From NCBI GenBank assembly GCA_020024265.1, contig JAHHTW010000017.1:1-44040 (forward strand): 44,040 bases of DNA, in the 5' to 3' direction. The notes beneath the pieces are model-generated. The model was not told where the DNA came from. It ran no database searches and saw nothing but the letters and a program-made list of their open reading frames with translations. The stretch is from Anaerotignum sp. GTDB taxonomy: Bacteria; Bacillota; Clostridia; Lachnospirales; Anaerotignaceae. Shown here in pieces: positions 16,380 through 24,244 of this stretch. Within the stretch, counting starts at the first letter, position 1. The number at the start of each line of letters is the position of its first letter. The position numbers and the translations under genes were made by a program.

Positions 16380-16688
16380 TTAATCTTCCTGATCCTCAGG
16401 CAGTTCGTCTTCGGAAGAACCCTCAAAAGCATCGTCTGTGATGATTTCTTCGTCTTCGTCATCCATCTCACGTGCTTCGTTGAGATCCTTTGCGGAAGAT
16501 ACGATGTCTGCAACGTGTTCCTGTACACATGTTACAGTTTCCATCACACTGTCTTTTGCACGCAGACCGGCAGCGGTAATATGTACATAAACATTTTTCG
16601 CATCTTTGCTGCCCAATACCTTCATACCAACAGAACCAAACAACAGCCCGCCTACAAAGCAAGCCAATTTCTTATATGAGATCATCAT
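16380..16688 (-). CDS. DUF6110 family protein
   Basis: A 102-residue protein with a hydrophobic N-terminus containing G-x-x-x-G (KLACFVGGLLFGSVGMKVLGSKDAKNVYVH), a central helix (AAGLRAKDSVMETVTCVQEHVADIV), and a strongly acidic tail of some 35 residues (DDEDEEIITDD, EDELPEDQED). It resembles DUF6110, a family found beside P-type ATPases in Clostridia. The acidic tail could bind metal, but that is inference. GGAAG lies four bases before the first of two consecutive ATGs at 16688. It lies 93 bases upstream of the ATPase and 45 bases downstream of the small peptide gene. Confidence 0.75.
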   Translation of the reverse strand: MMISYKKLACFVGGLLFGSVGMKVLGSKDAKNVYVHITAAGLRAKDSVMETVTCVQEHVADIVSSAKDLNEAREMDDEDEEIITDDAFEGSSEDELPEDQED

Positions 16689-16733
16689 TCTACTTCCTTT
16701 CTCTTTGTTTCCACTGTTCTTTTTTTTGGTTTT

Positions 16734-16814
16734 TTATTTTCTCTTGTAGCCGGTGAGCATAACCATGAACATGCACAGTACAGCCCCCCAAGCCCAAAAA
16801 CGATGTTGTTTCAA
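16734..16814 (-). CDS. 26-residue TTG-start membrane peptide of the metal-ATPase operon
   Basis: On the minus strand AAGGAGG lies six bases before a TTG at 16814 that opens a 26-codon frame ending in TAA at 16734-16736. The peptide starts (L/M)KQHRFW, carries one hydrophobic helix of about 16 residues with three Met and one Cys (AWGAVLCMFMVMLTG), and ends YKRK. Basic flanks on both sides of one helix fit a small membrane peptide. It is first in the operon, 45 bases before DUF6110. The perfect ribosome binding site is the main evidence. Confidence 0.6.
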   Translation of the reverse strand: MKQHRFWAWGAVLCMFMVMLTGYKRK

Positions 16815-16918
16815 GGAAATCCCTCCTTACAAAATCAAAAAAGAACCGTAGATTTCAGGGAGATATCAATTGGGGCAGATCGTCCGGATGAAATCTATAG
16901 TTCCCATATTTTCTTGTT

Positions 16919-16947
16919 ATTATAACGAGCAGATATTCATCTGTCTT
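16919..16947 (-). promoter_or_regulatory. Probable promoter of the peptide-DUF6110-ATPase operon
   Basis: On the minus strand AAGACA (16947-16942) and TATAAT (16924-16919) are separated by 17 bases. The -10 lies within a short palindrome GTTAT-T-ATAAC. The -35 overlaps the 3' end of the AraC gene, so the operon can be transcribed apart from the regulator. Confidence 0.4.
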
Positions 16948-17869
16948 GCGGAATATGACAAATATTGACGGAAACAGACATTTTTCTATATTGTGTGGGA
17001 GTCAGACCATATGTTTTTTTGAAAACCACATTAAATTGGCTGACACCATCATAACCAACCGATTGCGCAATCTGCAATACCGTCATGGTAGAGGTAGAGA
17101 GCAGTTTTGCTGCCTGTGCAATGCGTAGGCGTTGCAGGCACTTGTGTACCGATTCCCCATACATTTGGCGAAAGCCAACCTTTAATGTAGTGGGCGAAAG
17201 ACAAAATTTATGACTGAGTGAAGCAATGGTCAGTTTTTCGTCCAGATGCGCTTGCATATATGTACGAATGGCAGCAATGGCAGGCGCCAGACGGCTGTTT
17301 GTTGCGATATGAAAAGAGGAGGTGTTATGTGTACCAAGAAGATACAGCAGTTCCAGCGCCTTCCAAATGCAATAATGCTCCCACTCGCTCTCGGGCAGAT
17401 GTAAAATTGTAGAAAATATCGCATTGCTCCACGGTGTTTGCGGTATCATCACATACCCATCATGCATCTGCATGTAATCCTCAGCCTGTTTGGTGCGAAA
17501 ATCATGCTTTCCCATCAGTGCGTAAAAGGATTGCAGACCTTGATATAGCTGCTCTGTATGGATGCTTACCAAAATACCTTCCAGATCTTGCGTAATTTGT
17601 ATCTGATGGATGCTGCTTTGGTTGGAAAGCAGCAGGATTTTTGGAGCTTGTACGATGGATGGATTTTGATTTGTGTGTTCCAAAATCAATGTACCCTTGC
17701 AACAGAAAATCATTTCAAAGGATGGTGTGTCGGTATCCTTTGAAAGTAAAATAGGACAATCTGCTTTTTGCGAATGGAGACAAAAGCGACATGCCTGTAC
17801 ACCCAATATGGTATTTTGCAAAGCAGTATTGGGGAGGAAGTTGCTTTTTTCCAAATATTCTTTCAGCAT
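16937..17869 (-). CDS. AraC family transcriptional regulator
   Basis: A 310-residue regulator with an unassigned N-terminal sensor domain (about 1-200, several His and Cys) and a C-terminal pair of helix-turn-helix motifs (about 215-305: LTIASLSHKFCLSPTTLKVGFRQMYGESVHKCLQRLRIAQAAKLL and VLQIAQSVGYDGVSQFNVVFKKTYGLTPTQYRK). The RLRIAQAAKLL helix and G-x-S-x-x-N-F-type second motif resemble PchR-like, iron-related AraC members. The ATG at 17869 has AAAGGA upstream. It lies directly upstream of, and on the same strand as, the peptide-DUF6110-P-type ATPase genes, so control of that locus is likely but inferred. A palindrome overlaps its own promoter. Confidence 0.85.
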   Translation of the reverse strand: MLKEYLEKSNFLPNTALQNTILGVQACRFCLHSQKADCPILLSKDTDTPSFEMIFCCKGTLILEHTNQNPSIVQAPKILLLSNQSSIHQIQITQDLEGILVSIHTEQLYQGLQSFYALMGKHDFRTKQAEDYMQMHDGYVMIPQTPWSNAIFSTILHLPESEWEHYCIWKALELLYLLGTHNTSSFHIATNSRLAPAIAAIRTYMQAHLDEKLTIASLSHKFCLSPTTLKVGFRQMYGESVHKCLQRLRIAQAAKLLSTSTMTVLQIAQSVGYDGVSQFNVVFKKTYGLTPTQYRKMSVSVNICHIPQDR

Positions 17870-17891
17870 GATTGATTTCCTTTCTCAAAAA

Positions 17892-17928
17892 ATTATACAT
17901 CACTTCCCTCTGTTAGCATGAGCTAACA
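17892..17928 (-). promoter_or_regulatory. araC promoter with overlapping palindromic operator
   Basis: On the minus strand TATAAT (17897-17892) lies 23 bases before the araC start codon. A perfect palindrome TGTTAGC-ATGA-GCTAACA (17911-17928) covers the -35 position, where no TTGACA is found. This is the arrangement of an activated or autoregulated promoter. The TTAGC/GCTAA arms resemble half-sites of iron regulators, without proving a link. Confidence 0.5.
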
Positions 17929-18110
17929 CAATATTACTATAAAAATCAGAAAAAAGCAAGCAGGTATTTCGGGTATGCACCCTCTTTTTATATTTTTTGA
18001 AAGAAGTCTGGAAGGGGGCGATGTGGTTTTGGGAAAATGGTCGTTTCGTATGTTGGATATGCGAAGATGCATCCGGATATTTTTGCAAAGGGGACGGATG
18101 CCTTGTGAGA

Positions 18111-18139
18111 TTGACAAGCGTTTCAAATCGTATTATAAT
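18111..18139 (+). promoter_or_regulatory. Promoter of the thiM-thiE gene
   Basis: Perfect TTGACA (18111-18116) and perfect TATAAT (18134-18139) are separated by 17 bases, ending ten bases before the TPP aptamer. Confidence 0.85.
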
Positions 18140-18148
18140 GACAAAAAA

Positions 18149-18239
18149 TGCAAAGGGAGTCTGCAAAAGACAGGCTGAGAGGAAGGAATTGCCCTTCGAC
18201 CTTTACACCTGATTTGGATCATGCCAACGGAGGGATGCA
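18149..18239 (+). promoter_or_regulatory. TPP riboswitch (THI element) of thiM-thiE
   Basis: The aptamer is closed by TGCA at both ends and carries the conserved CTGAGA segment (pyrimidine-binding arm) and, 3', ACCTGATTTGGATCATGCCA followed by ACGGAGGGA. A terminator follows at 18263-18288, before the ribosome binding site of the thiM-thiE gene, so TPP is expected to cause premature termination. Confidence 0.95.
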
Positions 18240-18262
18240 AGAGAAGGAATCAAGAAGATCTG

Positions 18263-18288
18263 AAGGCTTCCGCAAGGAAGCCTTTTTT
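18263..18288 (+). terminator. Expression-platform terminator of the first TPP riboswitch
   Basis: AAGGCTTCC, loop GCAA, GGAAGCCTT (stem 18263-18284) followed by six T. It is 24 bases past the aptamer and 20 bases before the ribosome binding site. Confidence 0.9.
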
Positions 18289-18322
18289 ATTTACGCAGGG
18301 AACAATCAAAGGAGGAAACAAC

Positions 18323-19804
18323 ATGCAGATTACGGAAAGCTTTGCACAAATGATGGCGAATGTGAAGGAAAAAGAGCCTGTGGTACAGGCAATCACCAAT
18401 TTTGTTACAGTCAATGATTGTGCCAATATCATATTGGCAGCAGGTGCATCTCCCACCATGGCGCATGAGGTGGACGAGGTCGCAGAGGTTGCCGCTGTGG
18501 TACAGGCGCTTGTGATGAATATGGGGACAATGGAGGATGTGGAGGCAATGCTTGTGGCAGGCAGGGCGGCAAATGCAGCAGATGTGCCTGTCATTCTCGA
18601 TCCCGTGGCAGTAGGGGCAACGGCATTGCGCAGAAATAGCGGAAAAAAGCTTTTGGAACAGATGCGCTTCTCTGTCATTCGTGGCAATGCTTCTGAAATC
18701 AAGCATCTGGCAATGGGCAGCGGTTCCACACGTGGGGTGGATGCCGCACAGGAGGACAAAATCACAGAAGCAAACTATAAAAAATTTGGGGCAATGGCAA
18801 GAGATTTGGCACGAAAAACAGGTGCAGTCATTGCCATTTCCGGTGTCATTGATATCATTGCTTCCAAAGACCGTGTATTTGCAGTGAGAAACGGCGATGT
18901 GATGATGTCACGCATTACGGGAAGCGGATGTATGCTGACTGCGCTTTTGGGCGCATGTTGCGGCGGAAACCCCAATCATATTTTGGAAGCTACGGTATGT
19001 GCTGTCACATGGATGGGGGTAAGCGGAGAGATTGCAAGAGAAAAGACCGATGCACAGCATGCAGGCACATTGACCTTCCGCACCCATTTGATTGATGCCA
19101 TCAGCCTTGTAGATGCCGAAGCTGTGATGGAACGTGCAAAGGTGGAGGAACTGTTCTTGCCGGAAAAAGCAACCAAGGAATCCATGAAGCTCTATGCCAT
19201 TACAGACCGCAGCTGGCTGGGAGAACGTACACTGCATGATGTGACAGAGGAAATTTTGGCAGCCGGCGCTACGTTTCTGCAAATCAGAGAGAAGGAATTG
19301 GATGAAGCCTCTTTTTTAGAAGAAGCAAAGGACTTGGCAGCACTGGCAAAAAAATATCGTGTGCCGTTTGTGGTCAATGACAATATTGAAATTGCAAAGA
19401 AATGCGGTGCAGACGGTGTGCATGTGGGGCAGACTGATATCATTGGTAAGGATATGCGTGCGCTCATTGGACCGGATATGATATTGGGGATTTCCGCAGA
19501 CACGGTAGAAGCCGCACAAAAGGCGCAGGAAAGTGGCGCAGACTATATTGGCGTGGGCGCAGTATTCCATACGGATACCAAAAAGGATGCACAATGCCTG
19601 AGCAATGATTCCCTGCTTGCAATCTGCAAAGCCGTCCATATTCCGGTGGTGGCAATTGGTGGCATCAATGAGGAGAATGTATTGCAATTAAAGGGCAGCG
19701 GTATTGATGGAGTTTCTGTGATTTCTGCATTGTATGCAAAAAAACAACCGGGTGAAGCCACAAAACGCTTGCTGCATAAGGTGGAGGAAATGCTGGAGCA
19801 ATAA
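18323..19804 (+). CDS. thiM-thiE: Fused hydroxyethylthiazole kinase / thiamine-phosphate synthase (ThiM-ThiE)
   Basis: A 493-residue two-domain enzyme. Residues 1-272 are ThiM, which phosphorylates the thiazole alcohol: NFVTVNDCANIILAAGASP, GNASE (121-125) and TGSGCMLTA with catalytic-site Cys203. Residues about 287-493 are ThiE, which joins thiazole phosphate to the pyrimidine diphosphate: LYAITDR, QIREK (320-324), FVVNDN, GVHVGQ, GVGAVFHTDTKKDA and VVAIGGI. Both domains look complete, joined by a short acidic/basic linker (LFLPEKATKES). AAAGGAGG precedes the ATG at 18323; upstream open frame runs through the riboswitch and was rejected. The gene is alone in its transcript, under TPP control. 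It joins thiazole salvage to thiamine assembly in one chain. Confidence 0.95.
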   Translation: MQITESFAQMMANVKEKEPVVQAITNFVTVNDCANIILAAGASPTMAHEVDEVAEVAAVVQALVMNMGTMEDVEAMLVAGRAANAADVPVILDPVAVGATALRRNSGKKLLEQMRFSVIRGNASEIKHLAMGSGSTRGVDAAQEDKITEANYKKFGAMARDLARKTGAVIAISGVIDIIASKDRVFAVRNGDVMMSRITGSGCMLTALLGACCGGNPNHILEATVCAVTWMGVSGEIAREKTDAQHAGTLTFRTHLIDAISLVDAEAVMERAKVEELFLPEKATKESMKLYAITDRSWLGERTLHDVTEEILAAGATFLQIREKELDEASFLEEAKDLAALAKKYRVPFVVNDNIEIAKKCGADGVHVGQTDIIGKDMRALIGPDMILGISADTVEAAQKAQESGADYIGVGAVFHTDTKKDAQCLSNDSLLAICKAVHIPVVAIGGINEENVLQLKGSGIDGVSVISALYAKKQPGEATKRLLHKVEEMLEQ

Positions 19805-19818
19805 GATATGACAAGAAA

Positions 19819-19855
19819 AATATCCAAAGACCATATGGCTTTTGGATATTTTTTT
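19819..19855 (+). terminator. Terminator of thiM-thiE
   Basis: AATATCCAAA (19819-19828) pairs with TTTGGATATT (19841-19850), around a palindromic CCATATGG, followed by a T run. Confidence 0.9.
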
Positions 19856-20061
19856 CTGTCCGCACATACGGACAAAAGGGATGCCTTGTGTAGGGACAGC
19901 CGTTTTTTTCAAAAAAGTGCATACCGTTTTGTTATGAGAAGATACCAAAAATCATACCATTTTTTCTATAGTATCGTGGATTCTTTCTGACAAAAAATGT
20001 GATATACTCAAAGGAGAAAGCAGGGGCAATCCATAGGGGAAAAAAGAATAGGGGGCTGGCT

Positions 20062-21426
20062 ATGATAAACGATCTGACAACGGGAGATGTCCGTAAATTG
20101 TTATGGAGATTCTCCATACCTATGCTCATCAGCGTGGCATTTCAACAGATGTATCATATCGCTGACAGTATGATTGCGGGGCGGTTCATTGGTGAGGATG
20201 CGTTGGCGGCGGTAGGAGCGTCATACCCCATTACCATGATTTTTATGGCGGTTGCCATTGGTGGCAGCAGCGGTTGTGCGGTGGTGATTTCCAGACTGTT
20301 TGGTGCAAATCATTATCTGTATTTGAAATGTGCCGTCAGTACCATTTTTATTTCCTGTGTGGTGCTGAGCATTGGTTTGACGGCGTTCGGCATATGGCAG
20401 GGAGAACATATGATGCATATGCTGCAAACACCAGAAAATATATTTGCAGATGGTGTGTTGTATTTGAGAATTTATATGTATGGCTTTCTCTTTTTATTTC
20501 TGTATAATGTCTGTACTGGGATTTTTACGGCATTGGGTGATTCCAAAACACCGTTGTATCTGCTCATCTGTTCGTCTTTGGGCAATATCGCACTGGATCT
20601 TTTGTTTGTCATTCGCTTTGGTATGGGCGTTGGGGGCTTGGCATGGGCAACTTTTGTGGCACAGGGGGTATCCTCCATACTCGCATTGGCTGCGCTTTTC
20701 CACCGCCTCAAGCAGGTCAAAACAACAAAGCCGTATCCCTTGTTTTCGTTTCATTTGCTGAAACAGATTTCGATGATTGCAGTACCAAGTATTTTACAGC
20801 AAAGCTTTGTATCCATAGGCAATCTGTTTATACAAAGTTTGGTCAATGGCTTTGGCTCTGCCGTCATTGCAGGATACAGCTCTGCAATAAAGCTCAATAC
20901 ATTTGCCGTTACATGTATGATGACACAGGCAAACGGTTTATCCGCCTTTACCGCTCAAAATATCGGGGCACACAAGGAGGAACGGATCACAGAGGGGCTG
21001 CGGGAAAGTCTGCGTATGGGCGCAATGGTCTGTCTGCCCTTTGTATTGCTGTATTGCTTTGGCGGGCGTTATGCCATTGGACTGTTTATGGACAGTGGCA
21101 GCAACGCAGCGATTGCAAGCGGTATGGCATTTTTGAAGATGGTAGCGCCGTTCTATTTTGTGGTTATGGTAAAAGCAATGTGTGACAGCGTATTGCGTGG
21201 CACAAGCTGTGTTGCGTATTTTACAACGACAACATTTACGGATTTGGTATTGCGTGTGGTTTTGGCTTATGTTTTTGTACGTGTGGTTGGTATGGATGCG
21301 GTGGGGATTTGGCTTTCCTGGCCCTTTGGTTGGGGGATTTCCGCAGCGCTTTCGTATGCGTTTTATCGTATGCGTCCGTGGCAGCAGCATGGGCCAAAGC
21401 CAAGAAAACGTTCGCAGGCAGTATAA
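20062..21426 (+). CDS. MATE family efflux transporter (second copy)
   Basis: A 454-residue membrane protein of the MATE fold with about twelve segments. Marks are the start LTTGDVRKLLWRFSIPMLISVAFQQMYHIADSMIAGRFIGEDALAAVGASYPI, a family-typical opening with the D-S-x-x-x-G-R-x-x-G pattern, and GNIALDLLFV in the first-half loop. It is clearly diverged from the MATE at 2902-4263. The start at 20062 follows GGGGGCTGGCT; the open frame upstream lacks a site. Substrate unknown. Being next to the thiamine genes does not imply thiamine transport, because no riboswitch precedes it. Confidence 0.92.
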   Translation: MINDLTTGDVRKLLWRFSIPMLISVAFQQMYHIADSMIAGRFIGEDALAAVGASYPITMIFMAVAIGGSSGCAVVISRLFGANHYLYLKCAVSTIFISCVVLSIGLTAFGIWQGEHMMHMLQTPENIFADGVLYLRIYMYGFLFLFLYNVCTGIFTALGDSKTPLYLLICSSLGNIALDLLFVIRFGMGVGGLAWATFVAQGVSSILALAALFHRLKQVKTTKPYPLFSFHLLKQISMIAVPSILQQSFVSIGNLFIQSLVNGFGSAVIAGYSSAIKLNTFAVTCMMTQANGLSAFTAQNIGAHKEERITEGLRESLRMGAMVCLPFVLLYCFGGRYAIGLFMDSGSNAAIASGMAFLKMVAPFYFVVMVKAMCDSVLRGTSCVAYFTTTTFTDLVLRVVLAYVFVRVVGMDAVGIWLSWPFGWGISAALSYAFYRMRPWQQHGPKPRKRSQAV

Positions 21427-21441
21427 GAGAGGATGGATGCT

Positions 21442-21831
21442 ATGCTACAGGAAATTTTAGACACATTACAAAAACAAAATATCGAAGGCTTTGTCTGCCT
21501 TTGCGGCAGCGAACAGGCGAAAAAAGAATGGCTTGCTGCCGGTGGCGCAGGCGGAAATCTGCTTTTTGACAAACAGGTGGAAAGTTATTTGATGACAGGT
21601 ATGACACAAATTCCAAAGGGGATTGCATTTGCGGGTACCTTGGAGGAGTTTGTGGCATTATTCCCAAAGACCAATGTCGCACAAAGCAAAAAACAGGTCA
21701 ATCGTTTTTTATCCGGCGCAGTGGTGGAGTACACAGGGCATGGCTGGGAGGTTTACCGTTGCCAGACGGTGGTGATGGGCTGCTGTATGGGGGAATACCT
21801 CAGCATCGTAAACCGCAAGGATTTGATGTAG
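21442..21831 (+). CDS. Hypothetical protein, 129 residues
   Basis: I do not recognise a family. The protein is soluble and mixed alpha/beta, without signal peptide or membrane segment. It begins with a helix (MLQEILDTLQKQNIEG), has a Gly/Ala-rich turn (AAGGAGGNLLF), and ends with CQTVVMGCCMGEYLSIVNRKDLM. The four Cys (two early, a CC pair late) are not in a metal motif. The start at 21442 suits the AGAGAGG about nine bases upstream; a second ATG nine bases earlier is possible. It follows the MATE gene by 15 bases and may be co-transcribed with it. Confidence 0.65.
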   Translation: MLQEILDTLQKQNIEGFVCLCGSEQAKKEWLAAGGAGGNLLFDKQVESYLMTGMTQIPKGIAFAGTLEEFVALFPKTNVAQSKKQVNRFLSGAVVEYTGHGWEVYRCQTVVMGCCMGEYLSIVNRKDLM

Positions 21832-21869
21832 CAAACATACCTTGGGACAAAGTCCCAAGGTATGTTTGC
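21831..21869. repeat. Perfect 18-bp inverted repeat between convergent genes
   Basis: GCAAACATACCTTGGGAC (21831-21848) and its exact reverse complement (21852-21869) flank a three-base AAA loop. The hairpin begins on the last base of the hypothetical gene's stop codon. It lies between two converging transcription units, where a terminator is expected, yet no T tract follows on either strand. Confidence 0.85.
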
Positions 21870-21884
21870 AATGCCCAAGGGTAT

Positions 21885-22355
21885 TCAGCTTTTTTTTCTG
21901 CCAAAGCGTGGGATAATCTCAAAAGTACGATAGGGCAGTACCAAAATGAGCAGCGATCCAATCCCGATTGCCCCCGAAAGCTTTAGTCCGGAAAGTGCAT
22001 AGGAATATGTGGATAAAATATTGCTTTCAATGGCAGCCTGCATGGTGTTGTATACCGCTGCACCGGGTACCAAGGGCAGTACGCCGGGGATGTGATAGAG
22101 TATGGATGGCGCTTCTCTGTGATAGGAGAAGAAGCGGGATACTGCGGTTACGACCATTGTGGCAACAAGCGTTGCCATTGTGGGACTGCCGTTTTCCATC
22201 ATCATCACGACATAGAAAAACCAGCCCAAAAACCCATTGATGCCGCAGTACAGCAGCTCTTTGCGTGGTGCATTGCATATAATGGAGTACCCATAGCAGG
22301 CAATAAATGAAAATACGGACTGTAGCAATGCGTCATGCATGGTAAATTCCGTCAT
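21885..22355 (-). CDS. Threonine/serine exporter, small subunit (ThrE_2/DUF3815-like)
   Basis: A 156-residue membrane protein with about four to five segments. The motif GGINGFLGWFFYVV-like (YCGINGFLGWFFYVVMM) near residues 36-52 and the pore-like PSILYHIPGVLPLVPGAAVYNTM near 80-105 are typical of the smaller half of split ThrE exporters. It lies 46 bases downstream of the larger half, with which it should form one exporter of threonine, serine or related small metabolites. AAGGAGGAATTTCC precedes the ATG. Confidence 0.85.
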   Translation of the reverse strand: MTEFTMHDALLQSVFSFIACYGYSIICNAPRKELLYCGINGFLGWFFYVVMMMENGSPTMATLVATMVVTAVSRFFSYHREAPSILYHIPGVLPLVPGAAVYNTMQAAIESNILSTYSYALSGLKLSGAIGIGSLLILVLPYRTFEIIPRFGRKKS

Positions 22356-22401
22356 GGAAATTCCTCCTTACTTTATGTACTCAAATGATCGGTAAAATTC
22401 T

Positions 22402-23160
22402 TTATACGGGCAATAACCCAAAAACCAACGCAACACCGCCGGCAATGGCGCAGGCAACGAGCAATGCCTCCATCAGCTTTGAATTGCCGCTGATAAAATT
22501 CCCTTCCAGTATGTCACGAATCCCTTTTGTCATCGTAATCCCCGGCAAAAGTGGCATGATACTGCCGATGACAATATTGGAAATTTGTGTTTCCGATATC
22601 ATACGGTGGAAGATCCATGCCATAAGCCCCGTAATTACACCGCCCATAAAAGAGCTGAAAAAGTACGGCGCTCTCCATTTTCCGTTCCAAATGACCAAAA
22701 GCCCCAATGTCATACCAATGACAAACGCTGCCATACCATCCAGAGCGTTTCCGTGGTATACCATGGTAAAGCCGCCGGAGGTCAAACCGTAGGCAAGCAC
22801 ATGCGCAAAATCGCTGAAGTTCGGCGCATGATGGATTTCCAAAAGTCTTGTTGTGGCTTGCTCCAATGTAATCTTGCCGGATACAAAATCACGGCTCATG
22901 GAATTGACTGCACAAATCTTTTCAAAATTGACTGCACGTGTGGAAACACCCCTTGCCATAGACAGCGGCCCCTTTTCCTCTCTGGGCAGACTGACAATCA
23001 GCATGGTAGAAAGTGCCAACGCCTCTATTTGCTGTCGTCCGCTCATGGAGAGAATACGCAGCATGGTGTCCTGTACACGATGTGTTTCTGCACCCGACAT
23101 CAGCATAATCTCTCCGGCATCAAGCGCAAGATTGAGCAGCTTGGTATCATTGTCCAACAT
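22402..23160 (-). CDS. Threonine/serine exporter, large subunit (ThrE_1/DUF1212-like)
   Basis: A 252-residue protein of the split ThrE type. An N-terminal cytoplasmic part (LALDAGEIMLMSGAETHRVQDTMLRIL) with the conserved S-G-A-E-T-H-R motif precedes five membrane segments, ending with PLLPGITMTKGIRDILEGNFISGNSKLMEALLVA, the conserved P-G-x-x-x-x-x-x-R-D pore region. The start at 23160 has AAGGAGGG nine bases upstream; the open frame extends far upstream across the intergenic region without a site. It is followed by the small subunit. The promoter must lie in 23161-23330, divergent from the second TPP-controlled operon; no clear consensus was seen. Confidence 0.87.
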   Translation of the reverse strand: MLDNDTKLLNLALDAGEIMLMSGAETHRVQDTMLRILSMSGRQQIEALALSTMLIVSLPREEKGPLSMARGVSTRAVNFEKICAVNSMSRDFVSGKITLEQATTRLLEIHHAPNFSDFAHVLAYGLTSGGFTMVYHGNALDGMAAFVIGMTLGLLVIWNGKWRAPYFFSSFMGGVITGLMAWIFHRMISETQISNIVIGSIMPLLPGITMTKGIRDILEGNFISGNSKLMEALLVACAIAGGVALVFGLLPV

Positions 23161-23332
23161 ATGATAATCCCTCCTTATGACATGGTTTGTTTGCTTTACG
23201 GCTCTCGTTGTGTATATAATTACCATTACAGTGTATTCCTTTTTTGCAAAATGTAAATATGGCTTTTTGTAAAAATATTTCGCTTGCAAACTATTTTTTT
23301 TGTGCGAAACGATATTGTATCCAAAGAAATCA

Positions 23333-23361
23333 TTTACTTTTACAATATTTTGTACTATACT
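23333..23361 (+). promoter_or_regulatory. Promoter of the tenA-thiZXY operon
   Basis: TTTACT (23333-23338) and TATACT (23356-23361) are separated by 17 bases and end 22 bases before the TPP aptamer. Confidence 0.55.
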
Positions 23362-23383
23362 AGAAAAAAAGCATAAAGAAAAG

Positions 23384-23468
23384 TGCTGGGGGTGCTGCCC
23401 AAATGGGTAGCTGAGAGGAGATTCCAACCCTTTGAACTTGATGTGGTTCGTACCAACGGAGGGAAGCA
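23384..23468 (+). promoter_or_regulatory. TPP riboswitch (THI element) of the tenA-thiZXY operon
   Basis: The aptamer starts TGCTGGGGGTGC and ends GGGAAGCA, so TGCT and AGCA close it. It carries CTGAGAGGAGATTCCAACCC and then GAACTTGATGTGGTTCGTACCA-ACGGAGGGA, the conserved THI-box elements. A terminator hairpin follows before tenA. Confidence 0.95.
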
Positions 23469-23479
23469 AATGATATGAG

Positions 23480-23537
23480 AATTCTTTTTGAGAAGTTCTT
23501 TCTTTCGTGGAACGAATGTGCAAAAAGAATTTTTTTT
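23480..23537 (+). terminator. Expression-platform terminator of the second TPP riboswitch
   Basis: AATTCTTTTTG (23480-23490) pairs with CAAAAAGAATT (23521-23531), enclosing a smaller GTTC/GGAAC stem, followed by a run of T. Confidence 0.85.
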
Positions 23538-23569
23538 ATTGCCAAAAAATCGTGTAGGAGGAAAATGAA

Positions 23570-24229
23570 ATGAAGCTGACAGAAAAATTATATGAAAGTG
23601 TCAAGGATATTTGGAATGGCTATCTGGAGCAGCCGTTTGTGTCAGGCTTGGCAGATGGTACGCTTGCAGTAGAAAAATTCCGTTTTTATATGATACAGGA
23701 CTATCGGTATTTGCTGCAATATGCAAAGGTGTTTGCACTTGGGATTGTCAAAGCGGAGGACGAGGCATTGATGGTGCGTTTTTCCGGTATGGTATATGAT
23801 GTGCTAAACGGCGAGATGAATGTACATAAAGCCTATATGTCCAGATTGGGCATTACACCAGAAGAAATCAAAAATACAAAGTCCGCTCTTGCCAATCAGT
23901 CATACACCTCTTATATGCTGGATGTCGCAAATAAGGGCGGTGCATTGGAAATATTGATTGCCGTTTTGGCATGTGCATGGAGCTATCAGTTTATTGGTGC
24001 GCACCATATGAACATAGACGGCGCACTGACACATCCGTTCTACGGTGAATGGGTACAGGGCTACAGCAGTGCAGAATACCGCAAAAGCACAGAAGAAATC
24101 ATGGCGTGTGTGGATGCGTTGGGCGCAGAAATTACACCAAAACAGGAGGCATATCTGACGGAGGTATTTGTCAATTGCAGTTTGTATGAAAAGAATTTCT
24201 GGGATATGGCAGAGCGTATGGAAATGTAA
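23570..24229 (+). CDS. tenA: TenA family aminopyrimidine aminohydrolase (thiaminase II)
   Basis: A 219-residue helical enzyme that hydrolyses 4-amino-5-aminomethyl-2-methylpyrimidine to the hydroxymethyl form for thiamine salvage. Asp44 (in IQDYRYL) and Cys135 (in LACAWSY) fall at the numbers known for the catalytic residues of Bacillus TenA, and the C-terminal YEKNFWDMAERM holds the conserved Glu. AGGAGG precedes the ATG. It is the first gene of a TPP-riboswitch operon with an ABC importer, which matches the known arrangement in which ThiXYZ brings in the formylated aminopyrimidine and TenA performs the last salvage step. The amidohydrolase that removes the formyl group (YlmB) is not in the window. 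Confidence 0.95.
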   Translation: MKLTEKLYESVKDIWNGYLEQPFVSGLADGTLAVEKFRFYMIQDYRYLLQYAKVFALGIVKAEDEALMVRFSGMVYDVLNGEMNVHKAYMSRLGITPEEIKNTKSALANQSYTSYMLDVANKGGALEILIAVLACAWSYQFIGAHHMNIDGALTHPFYGEWVQGYSSAEYRKSTEEIMACVDALGAEITPKQEAYLTEVFVNCSLYEKNFWDMAERMEM

Positions 24230-24244
24230 AAGGAGGCAACGCAT

